Positions 1 to 5,094 of a stretch of 5,297 bases of DNA are shown here, in pieces (the stretch's first letter is position 1; the number at the start of each line of letters is the position of its first letter). Position numbers and translations under genes: made by a program. The notes below the pieces were generated by a model. The model had not been told where the DNA came from and ran no database searches. It saw only the letters and a program-made list of their open reading frames with translations. This stretch comes from Candidatus Moraniibacteriota bacterium (GTDB taxonomy: Bacteria > Patescibacteriota > Minisyncoccia > Moranbacterales > GWC2-37-73): contig DOKE01000016.1 in the NCBI GenBank assembly GCA_003510895.1, positions 4,122 to 9,418 on the forward strand. The letters are read 5' to 3'.

Positions 1-19
1 GCTTTTCAGCGAAGCGTTT

Positions 20-48
20 TTGACTGTTGTGTTCTAAGGTGATAAAAT
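20..48 (+). promoter_or_regulatory. sigma70-type promoter for the wall hydrolase-metG unit
   Basis: A -35 box TTGACT (20-25) and a -10 box TAAAAT (43-48) are separated by exactly 17 bases, each box matching consensus at five of six positions. Transcription would be expected to start about 6-8 bases after the -10 box, that is at 55-57, which falls on or next to the ATG at 57. The SD-like AAGGTGA at 36-42 lies in the spacer and would therefore not be in the mRNA. The promoter is inferred from sequence only; what lies upstream of position 1 cannot be seen. Confidence 0.55.
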
Positions 49-56
49 TAGATCAA

Positions 57-1316
57 ATGAAGATTAGAAATAAAAACAGAAAACAGATTTTTCTGGGAGT
101 TATCACGCTTGCCGTTTTTGTTGTGGTTAGCTTTTCTTTTTTTGGTTCAAATGTCAGAAATGTTTATGCGGAAGATTCTGAAGATAAACTGAAAGATAGT
201 ATAGATAGTATTGAAAAAAAGTTAGCCAAGGAACAAGCAGCCAAGGCAACATTGGAGGCGGAGTTAGCTAATATACAAAATTCAGTTTATTCCACGCAAG
301 CTCAAATTGATAGAGCCAGAAAGCTTATCAAAGAATCGAAAGAAAATATTTCCAGAATGGAAGAAGAAATAAATTCAATGAGCGACAAAATAGATTTGCA
401 AAAAGAATTTTTGAGAGATTTTCTGCAAGAAGTTTATTATAACAAAAAACAACCAGTGGCATCCCTGGCGCTTTTCAAGGGAGATTTTTCCAGAGCATTG
501 GGCGCTTTTGATAGATATTTGACCGTGGAAGAAAAAATGATACAAATAGTTCTGGAGATAAAAAGCACTCAGGAAAAAATAAAAACCGAACAGGAAAAAG
601 TTGCCGAAGCCAAGGAGAATCACGAAGAATTGCTTGAAAACAAAGTAGTTCAGCAACACGCTCTTCTGGTAGACAAAGCTGACACGCAAGGGGATATTCA
701 AGTCAAAGAATCTTCAATCAGAAGTCTTAGCCAAAGACTTTCAACATTGAAAAGTCAATTGTCCGGTTTTCTTGGCGAATCATTTAATGCTAGCGACATA
801 GTTGACGCAATAAAATTTGCCAGCAAAAAAACCGGAGTAAGAAAAGAATTTTTAATGGCGATGTTGGACAAGGAAACTGATCTGGGGAGATTCACTGGCG
901 GATGCACCTATCAAAACACAAGAGTAAAAATTGCCGACAAGACAGAGTTCAAAAATATATGCGAAGAGTTGGATTACAATTACAAAAAACAAAAAATATC
1001 TTGCGCCGCCAGTTGGGGAGGATATGGTGGAGCAATGGGTGTGGCGCAATTTATGCCAACGACTTGGATTGGATACAAAAGCGCAATTTCCAGATACACC
1101 GGACACAATCCGCCTGATCCATGGAATTTGACGGATGGCGTTGTGGGTATGGCGGAAAAATTGAATCGCGCGGGAGCTAATAATAAAAAAAATGAACACT
1201 ATGCCGCCAAAGTTTATTATTGCGGAGGACCAGGATCTGCGTATTGGAAAACAAAATGCGAAGATTATGCCGACACAGTCATAAGTTGGTCAAATGGATA
1301 TGATGAATATTTCTAA
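57..1316 (+). CDS. secreted coiled-coil lytic murein transglycosylase (MltB-like domain)
   Basis: This is a predicted secreted peptidoglycan-cleaving enzyme of 419 residues. Residues 1-38 look like a signal peptide: a basic start (MKIRNKNRK), a hydrophobic core, and a likely cut after NVYA. Residues about 41-235 are a charged coiled coil that includes a stretch near 119-160 resembling the PcsB/EnvC coiled-coil region. Residues about 245-419 resemble the MltB/SLT_2 lytic transglycosylase fold: KETDLGRFTG carries the probable catalytic Glu273, followed by GAMGVAQFMPTTW (325-337) and a DPWN segment. Five cysteines (283, 302, 316, 389, 401) lie in this outer domain. I chose ATG 57 over in-frame TTG 27 or GTG 39 because it starts the signal peptide cleanly and fits the promoter. 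By analogy with PcsB and EnvC, the coiled coil may control activity during division, but that is inference. metG follows after one base, so the two are probably co-transcribed. The fold assignment is fairly secure; the exact bond cleaved is not. Confidence 0.85.
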   Translation: MKIRNKNRKQIFLGVITLAVFVVVSFSFFGSNVRNVYAEDSEDKLKDSIDSIEKKLAKEQAAKATLEAELANIQNSVYSTQAQIDRARKLIKESKENISRMEEEINSMSDKIDLQKEFLRDFLQEVYYNKKQPVASLALFKGDFSRALGAFDRYLTVEEKMIQIVLEIKSTQEKIKTEQEKVAEAKENHEELLENKVVQQHALLVDKADTQGDIQVKESSIRSLSQRLSTLKSQLSGFLGESFNASDIVDAIKFASKKTGVRKEFLMAMLDKETDLGRFTGGCTYQNTRVKIADKTEFKNICEELDYNYKKQKISCAASWGGYGGAMGVAQFMPTTWIGYKSAISRYTGHNPPDPWNLTDGVVGMAEKLNRAGANNKKNEHYAAKVYYCGGPGSAYWKTKCEDYADTVISWSNGYDEYF

Positions 1317-1317
1317 T

Positions 1318-2727
1318 ATGAAAAAAAATAAATTTTATATAACAACTCCGATATATTACGCCAATGCCAAAGCGCATATCGGTCATGCTTATACGACCAT
1401 CGCGGCGGATGTTTTGGCGCGTTGGCACAAACTTCAAAATGAGGAAGTTTTTTTGCTAACTGGGATGGATGAACACGGAGTCAAAATTCAAAAAGCGGCG
1501 CAGGCTCAGGGAAAAAAACCGCAGGAATTTGTGGATGAAATTTCCGAAGGAGTTAAAGATTTATGGAAAGATTTAAACATTGAATATGACGGATTTATCC
1601 GAACGACAGACGAAAAACATAAAGAAGCGACGCAAAAAACTTTGCAATTTCTTTTTGACGAAGGCGTTATTTATAAAGGTGAATATGAAGGATTGTATTG
1701 CGTCGGTTGCGAACAATTTAAAAGCGATAATGATTTGGTGGATGGCAAATGTCCCGACCACGGAACCGCTGCTGAGAAGATGAAAGAAGAATGTTATCTT
1801 TTGAAAATGAATTTCGTTCAAAAAGAATTGATTGAAAAAATAAAGAGCGACGAATTTTCCATCCAACCGGAAAGATACAAAAAAGAAATTTTGTCATTTT
1901 TGGAAAATCAGGAATTGAAAGACATTTCTATTTCTCGAAAAAATGTTGCGTGGGGAATCGAACTGCCTTTTGACAAGGAACATACCACTTATGTTTGGGT
2001 GGATGCTTTCTTGAATTATTTGACTGGAATCGGTTGGGAAGGTGGCTCAAGCGAAATTCCAAAACAATGGCCGGCAGGCTTGCAGATTATTGGAAAGGAT
2101 ATTTTGCGGGTGCACGCGACCATTTGGCCAATATTATTGCTTCATTTAGGAATAGAGTTGCCGAAAGTTCTTTTCACGCACGGTCACATTTTGTCCGGCG
2201 GAAAAAAGATGAGCAAGACTCTGGGGAATGTTATCGGCATCGATGAGATGATTGAAAAATTTGGCACTGATGGAACCCGCTATCTGCTTCTCAGTTCTGG
2301 AACGTTCGGTGAAGACATTGACGTAACAATGGAGAGGATGATTGAGAAATATAATGCCGATTTAGCTAATGGACTTGGAAATTTGGTTTCGCGAGTAATT
2401 AAACTTGCAGTGGATGTTGAATATGAGAATATAAAACCAGAAATATCTGTTGATTTTTCAAAAGGTTTTAAAGAAATGAGATTAAGTGAGATATTAAATA
2501 TAATTTGGAATTTTATAGGAGATTATAATAAAGAAATTGAAGATAATAAACCTTGGGAATTATTGAAAACAGATAAAGAAAAATTTGAAAAAGTTATGAA
2601 AAGATTAGTTGGTCATTTATATAATATTTCTGATTGGTTGAAACCGTTTCTTCCGGAAACTGCTGAAAAAATAAGAATTGCCCTTGAAACTAAGAAGGTG
2701 GAACCTTTGTTTGCAAGAATGAGATAA
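1318..2727 (+). CDS. metG: methionine--tRNA ligase
   Basis: This cytoplasmic class I aminoacyl-tRNA synthetase joins methionine to tRNA-Met using ATP. The class I signatures are present: HIGH at residues 20-23 and KMSKT at 297-301 (a common variant of KMSKS). A single zinc knuckle with C128, C131, C145 and H148 (CVGC ... CPDH) interrupts the Rossmann fold. The C-terminal helical anticodon-binding part follows from about residue 345, with ANGLGN and NKPW motifs, and the protein ends in a normal PLFARMR tail. At 469 residues it is a core enzyme without the extra Trbp111-like tRNA-binding domain found in longer forms such as E. coli MetRS. ATG 1318 is preferred because the protein then begins MKKNKFYITTPIYY and the previous gene stops at 1316. 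In-frame ATGs at 1294, 1300 and 1303 lie inside that gene. No clear ribosome binding site is visible, so translation may be coupled. The anticodon-binding part is unusually AT-rich. Confidence 0.96.
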   Translation: MKKNKFYITTPIYYANAKAHIGHAYTTIAADVLARWHKLQNEEVFLLTGMDEHGVKIQKAAQAQGKKPQEFVDEISEGVKDLWKDLNIEYDGFIRTTDEKHKEATQKTLQFLFDEGVIYKGEYEGLYCVGCEQFKSDNDLVDGKCPDHGTAAEKMKEECYLLKMNFVQKELIEKIKSDEFSIQPERYKKEILSFLENQELKDISISRKNVAWGIELPFDKEHTTYVWVDAFLNYLTGIGWEGGSSEIPKQWPAGLQIIGKDILRVHATIWPILLLHLGIELPKVLFTHGHILSGGKKMSKTLGNVIGIDEMIEKFGTDGTRYLLLSSGTFGEDIDVTMERMIEKYNADLANGLGNLVSRVIKLAVDVEYENIKPEISVDFSKGFKEMRLSEILNIIWNFIGDYNKEIEDNKPWELLKTDKEKFEKVMKRLVGHLYNISDWLKPFLPETAEKIRIALETKKVEPLFARMR

Positions 2728-2744
2728 TGCCCAAAAGATTAAAG

Positions 2745-2866
2745 CTTAAATACTAAATGCTAAAACAAATCTAAAGTAAAAAAGTATAAGTAACCTGAAT
2801 TTTTATTTAAACTTTAGAATTTAGATTTGAATTAGATTTTAAAATTTAGTCTTTAGATTTTAAAAT
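2745..2866. repeat. degenerate CTAAA / TTTAG repeats in opposed orientation
   Basis: The 143-base gap between metG and tatD has no gene. CTAAA occurs at 2753, 2760 and 2771. The complementary TTTAG occurs at 2813, 2820, 2845 and 2852, with ATTAG at 2831. Several of these steps are exactly 7 bases. CAAATCTAAA (2766-2775) is a perfect inverted copy of TTTAGATTTG (2820-2829). Pairing continues outward with two further 4-bp blocks, 2760-2763 with 2832-2835 and 2754-2757 with 2838-2841, so an imperfect hairpin with a 44-base loop can form. No T-run follows it, so it does not look like an ordinary terminator. Its role is unknown; low complexity in AT-rich DNA is the simple alternative. Confidence 0.5.
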
Positions 2867-2870
2867 TGTA

Positions 2871-3746
2871 ATGAATTTAATCGACACTCATGCCCACGTT
2901 AATTTTTCCGCTTTTAAGGAAGACGGAGAAGATGTTTTACGAAATGCCATTAGAAATGGTGTTTTTGTTGTGAATGTTGGCTCGCAATATTCCACTAGCA
3001 AGCGGGCGGTGGAATATGCAAAAAAATTTTTCACTGGTGTTTATGCGATAGTGGGTATTCATCCGGTGCATTTGAAAAAAGGAAGTTTTATGCATCAAGA
3101 CCCTGATGAGCTAGAAGAAACAGAAATACAAACAAACGGAGAACAATTTGAAAAGGAAAAATATTTGGAATTGGCGCAAGAAGAAAAAGTGGTGGCGATT
3201 GGAGAAATTGGTTTGGATTATCATCACTTTGTCGAAGGGGACAACATCGAAGCGATGAAAATAAAACAAAAAGAAGTTTTGATAAAATTCATTGAGTTGG
3301 CTAACGAAGTGGAAAAGCCAGTGATGATTCATTGTTGGGGCGTAAAGTCAAGCAAGGAACTTGACCACGCCCGAGCGGATGCCTATGATGACTTATTGGA
3401 AATATTGCAAAAATATCCTGTGGATAAAAAAGGAGTTGTGCACAGTTTTGTTGGCAGTTATAAAACAGCTAAGAAATTTATTGAGTTGGGTTATAAAATC
3501 GGACTGAATGGAATTGTAACTTATGGGGAAAGTTATGATCGCTTGATACGAGAAATTGATTTGAAAAATATTCTTTTGGAAACAGATTGTCCATATTTGA
3601 CGCCTCGACCGTTGGAAAGAGAAAAACGCAATGAGCCGATTTTTGTGAAATATATCGCGCAAAAAATCGCTGATGTGAAAGGGATTTCTGTGGAAGAAGT
3701 GGCGGAACAAACAACAAAAAACGCCAAAGCAGTTTTTGGCATCTGA
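2871..3746 (+). CDS. tatD: TatD-family metal-dependent hydrolase (DNase-like)
   Basis: This is a cytoplasmic TIM-barrel amidohydrolase-type protein of the TatD family. Members bind two divalent metals and several have 3'-5' exonuclease activity. The expected metal ligands are all present: H7 and H9 in DTHAHV, E112 in GEIGLDY, H154 in MIHCWG, H191 in VHSFVGS and D239 in LLETDCPYLTP. The protein has 291 residues, against about 260 for E. coli TatD. The extra length lies in an acidic insertion around residues 70-100 and a second one around 156-170, just after the H154 metal ligand. ATG 2871 gives the canonical MNLIDTHAH start. No Shine-Dalgarno site or convincing promoter is seen just upstream. 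A metG-tatD neighbourhood is also known from Bacillus subtilis (metS-yabD). The gene ends in TGA, and the protein ends where the family normally does, so TGA is read as a stop. The true substrate cannot be told from sequence. Confidence 0.93.
   Translation: MNLIDTHAHVNFSAFKEDGEDVLRNAIRNGVFVVNVGSQYSTSKRAVEYAKKFFTGVYAIVGIHPVHLKKGSFMHQDPDELEETEIQTNGEQFEKEKYLELAQEEKVVAIGEIGLDYHHFVEGDNIEAMKIKQKEVLIKFIELANEVEKPVMIHCWGVKSSKELDHARADAYDDLLEILQKYPVDKKGVVHSFVGSYKTAKKFIELGYKIGLNGIVTYGESYDRLIREIDLKNILLETDCPYLTPRPLEREKRNEPIFVKYIAQKIADVKGISVEEVAEQTTKNAKAVFGI
3716..3740 (-). terminator. intrinsic terminator on the minus strand
   Basis: Read on the minus strand, GCCAAA (3740-3735) and TTTGGC (3728-3723) form a 6-bp stem around a 6-base loop. 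One base later comes a run of six T (3721-3716) and then more T-rich sequence. This is the normal layout of a rho-independent terminator for transcripts coming from the right. A matching leftward promoter lies about 45 bases upstream on that strand. It sits inside the last codons of tatD, so part of its sequence is constrained by coding. Confidence 0.45.
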
Positions 3747-3757
3747 GGGTTTTTTTT
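3723..3757 (+). terminator. possible weak terminator after tatD
   Basis: The same 6-bp hairpin (3723-3740) read on the plus strand is followed, after nine bases, by a run of eight T (3750-3757). The gap between stem and T-run is longer than in a typical intrinsic terminator, so termination of tatD transcripts here may be inefficient. The A-run at 3716-3721 could also pair with the T-run and extend the structure. The strong promoter downstream suggests that the atp genes are transcribed separately from tatD. Confidence 0.35.
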
Positions 3758-3783
3758 GGTAAGGATTTAGAACACTATATTCA

Positions 3784-3812
3784 ATTATAGCATAAAAAAA
3801 GAAAAAAGTCAA
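3784..3812 (-). promoter_or_regulatory. strong leftward sigma70-type promoter with extended -10
   Basis: On the minus strand TTGACT (3812-3807) and TATAAT (3789-3784) are separated by 17 bases, a match at 11 of 12 consensus positions. The -10 box is preceded by TGC, the extended -10 motif. Transcription would begin near 3777 and run antisense into the end of tatD. No protein gene lies in that direction that I can support. It stands back to back with the rightward atp promoter, with only 16 bases between their -35 boxes, so the two polymerases could interfere. Confidence 0.5.
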
Positions 3813-3857
3813 GAAAATTATAATGCGGTTGACATTGACGTTTTTTAGAGAGATAAT
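3794..3857 (+). promoter_or_regulatory. sigma70-type promoter with A-rich upstream element for the atp operon
   Basis: A perfect -35 TTGACA (3829-3834) and a -10 GATAAT (3852-3857) are spaced by 17 bases, 11 of 12 consensus positions. The A-rich tract 3794-3828 lies where an UP element would contact the RNA polymerase alpha subunits. The start is expected near 3864-3866, on or beside an ATG at 3866. It is well placed to drive atpZ, atpB and atpE. A perfect TATAAT at 3819-3824 has no -35 partner and is probably just part of the AT-rich upstream element. Confidence 0.65.
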
Positions 3858-3865
3858 TGTAAGCA

Positions 3866-3901
3866 ATGGCATTAATGATGAAGCGTTCATTTTATGGATA
3901 A
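3866..3901 (+). CDS. possible 11-codon leader ORF overlapping atpZ
   Basis: ATG 3866 opens a reading frame of 11 residues (MALMMKRSFYG) that stops at TAA 3899-3901, five bases past the atpZ ATG (3894-3896). It begins 8 bases after the -10 box, so it would sit at the extreme 5' end of the transcript and could be read as a leaderless message. Ribosomes ending here could restart on the overlapping atpZ ATG, which has no Shine-Dalgarno site of its own. A chance ORF is quite possible; conservation is needed. Confidence 0.25.
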   Translation: MALMMKRSFYG

Positions 3902-4145
3902 TAAACTGGATCCGAAAGTTGCCTGGTGGCGCAGTGGAATGGAAATGTTTTTGAAAATGAGCGGATGGATTGGCGGACCGGTGATTGCGGGAACTTTTAT
4001 TGGAAAATATTTAGATAAAAAATTCGACACGACCCCGTGGTTGTTTTTGTTAAGTGTTGGAATTTCATTTATCGTTTCAATGATTGCATTGGTCCATATC
4101 GGTTTAAAAGAAATGAAAAAAATAGAAAAAGAGAATAAAAAATAA
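3894..4145 (+). CDS. atpZ: AtpZ/AtpI-type ATP synthase accessory membrane protein
   Basis: This is a small membrane protein of 83 residues that resembles the ATPase gene1 family (AtpZ/AtpI), found at the head of many bacterial ATP synthase operons. Members are linked to c-ring assembly or to Mg2+/Ca2+ transport, and the exact role is still debated. Two membrane helices are visible, about residues 18-40 and 47-70. They are joined by a loop with the family-typical GKYLDKKFDTTPW pattern, and a basic tail rich in Lys and Glu follows. An in-frame stop just upstream (3879-3881) leaves ATG 3894 as the only sensible start. It lacks a clear ribosome binding site but overlaps the end of a short leader ORF. 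Its stop overlaps the atpB start by one base (TAATG), a sign of coupled translation. Position and family pattern make the call firm; the split between AtpZ and AtpI naming is less certain. Confidence 0.85.
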   Translation: MDNKLDPKVAWWRSGMEMFLKMSGWIGGPVIAGTFIGKYLDKKFDTTPWLFLLSVGISFIVSMIALVHIGLKEMKKIEKENKK

Positions 4146-4999
4146 TGTCTGAAATTTCTGAACAACAAAATATTGAAACACAGGAGGTTTCTCATGAAGC
4201 CACTCTTTTCGCCGAACCAATAGCGCATCTGGGAAATTTTAATATTACAAATTCTTTAATTATGAGTTGGCTAACAGTTGCTGTGCTGGCTCTTTTTTTT
4301 GTTGGAGTTGGAAAAAAAATAAAAAAAACATCTACCGGAAAAATAAACTGGTTGCAAAATATTTTTGAGATATTGCTTGAGCAGGCGATCAGCTTGGCGG
4401 ACACTGTTACGGGTGATCGAAAAAAAACGGAAAAATTTTTGCCGATGGTTTTGGCGCTTTTTCTTTTTATTTTGATTAATAATTGGTTAGGACTTTTGCC
4501 TGGAATTGGCACGATCGGATTTGTGGAAAGCGAAGGCGGGCATAGTGTTTTTGTTCCGATTTTTCGGGGAGCGACAGCGGACATCAACACGACGCTGGCT
4601 ATTTCTCTTTTTGCTGTGATTATGTCGCATATTTTGGGAGTAATTTCTATTGGAATATGGAAACATTTCAATAAATTTGTTAATCTGAAAGCATTGGCCG
4701 AGATTCCGAAAAAATTCAAAAAAGATCCGACCATTGCGATGGTTAATCCAATTAAGATATTTGTGGGATTGATTGAAATCATCGGAGAGATTGCCAAGAT
4801 TGCTTCATTGTCTCTTCGGCTTTTTGGAAATATTTTTGCCGGGGAAGTTTTGCTAGCTTCAATGATGGCTATTTTTGCATTTTTTCTTCCTTTGCCATTT
4901 ATGTTTATGGAAATTATTGTGGGGATAGTGCAGGCATTGGTATTTGCGATTCTGACGCTGGCGTTTATGAGTATTGCGACAACAGCGGAAGAGCATTAA
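4145..4999 (+). CDS. atpB: F-type ATP synthase subunit a
   Basis: Subunit a is the membrane stator of Fo and provides the two half-channels that pass ions to and from the c-ring. The 284 residues contain five or six hydrophobic segments, about 37-57, 98-120, 148-172, 200-222 and 234-275. The essential arginine is R225 in SLRLFGNIFAGE, and the conserved glutamine is Q263 in GIVQALVFAILTL, matching E. coli R210 and Q252. The conserved RGATADINTTLA stretch (141-152) and ITNSLIMSW (34-42) are also present. The N-terminus is a hydrophilic, acidic stretch of about 25 residues. The ATG overlaps the atpZ stop by one base, and only a weak AAGAGA lies upstream, so coupling probably matters. A perfect SD followed by an out-of-frame ATG occurs inside the gene at 4182-4196. 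Length and motifs are those of a normal intact gene. Confidence 0.97.
   Translation: MSEISEQQNIETQEVSHEATLFAEPIAHLGNFNITNSLIMSWLTVAVLALFFVGVGKKIKKTSTGKINWLQNIFEILLEQAISLADTVTGDRKKTEKFLPMVLALFLFILINNWLGLLPGIGTIGFVESEGGHSVFVPIFRGATADINTTLAISLFAVIMSHILGVISIGIWKHFNKFVNLKALAEIPKKFKKDPTIAMVNPIKIFVGLIEIIGEIAKIASLSLRLFGNIFAGEVLLASMMAIFAFFLPLPFMFMEIIVGIVQALVFAILTLAFMSIATTAEEH
4182..4223 (+). other. strong SD and 9-codon out-of-frame ORF inside atpB
   Basis: AGGAGG (4182-4187) stands six bases before ATG 4194, the best ribosome binding site in the window, but the ATG is in the +1 frame relative to atpB. The frame it opens encodes MKPLFSPNQ and stops at TAG 4221-4223. The site arises from the Gln-Glu-Val codons of atpB, so it may be accidental. 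If used, it would divert ribosomes near the atpB start. Confidence 0.2.
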
Positions 5000-5046
5000 A
5001 ATTATTAATTATTTTTTTACAGTACACATTGTTTATATTCCCCAAA

Positions 5047-5094
5047 GAGGAGAAAATATAGCCGATGTTTACTTATAAATGTGTATGGAACTAA
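5047..5094 (+). promoter_or_regulatory. SD-led 9-codon leader ORF before atpE
   Basis: The purine-rich GAGGAG (5047-5052) is the only Shine-Dalgarno-like site in the atpB-atpE gap. It lies 26 or more bases before any atpE start, too far for direct use, but 12 bases before ATG 5065. That ATG opens MFTYKCVWN and stops at TAA 5092-5094, overlapping the atpE starts at 5079 and 5085 and ending two bases before the in-frame ATG at 5097. This suggests that ribosomes load on the leader and restart on atpE. Alternatively, the mRNA may fold to bring the SD closer to atpE. Confidence 0.35.

Larger units (their letters stand above)
3716..3777 (-). ncRNA. candidate antisense small RNA over the tatD 3' end
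   Basis: A leftward promoter (3784-3812) predicts a start near 3776-3778, and a minus-strand hairpin plus T-run ends near 3716, giving an RNA of about 60 nt. Its 5' half is largely unstructured and A-rich, with a run of eight A (3757-3750), and its 3' half is the terminator hairpin. It would overlap the last 31 bases of tatD in antisense. No worthwhile open reading frame is present: a GTG at 3775 is followed after one codon by TAA. It resembles no RNA family I know. It is a prediction from paired signals only; expression is unproven. Confidence 0.35.

Noticed and set aside
1..20. Possible terminator remnant GCTT...AAGC followed by GTTTTT at the left edge
   Set aside because: Only a 4-bp stem is visible and the preceding sequence is outside the window, so it cannot be supported.
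27..56. Upstream in-frame starts TTG 27 and GTG 39 for the hydrolase
   Set aside because: They would add residues before a clean signal peptide and lie within the promoter spacer; ATG 57 fits both the signal peptide and the predicted transcript start.
375..1199. Minus-strand open frames opposite the hydrolase gene
   Set aside because: Low-complexity Phe-rich translations opposite a Lys/Glu-rich coiled coil are expected shadows.
1294..1317. Earlier in-frame metG starts at 1294, 1300 and 1303
   Set aside because: They overlap the hydrolase end and add residues before the conserved MetRS start; no ribosome binding site favours them.
2827..2866. A promoter directly before tatD (TTGAAT with TAGATT or TAAAAT)
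   Set aside because: Box spacings do not fit (21 or more bases), and the AT-rich repeats give many chance partial matches.
3744..3770. TGA read as an amino acid so that tatD extends to TAG 3768
   Set aside because: The family ends naturally before the TGA, and the extension would be a short Phe-rich tail over the T-run.
3393..3890. Minus-strand open frame of 165 codons opposite tatD
   Set aside because: It mirrors tatD coding sequence, is low-complexity hydrophobic and aromatic-rich, and shows no recognisable domain.
4192..4797. Minus-strand open frame of 201 codons opposite atpB
   Set aside because: It is the antisense shadow of a clear subunit a gene, with no start signals or family resemblance.
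5016..5039. TTTACA and TATATT as a promoter for atpE
   Set aside because: The spacer is only 12 bases, too short for a sigma70 promoter.
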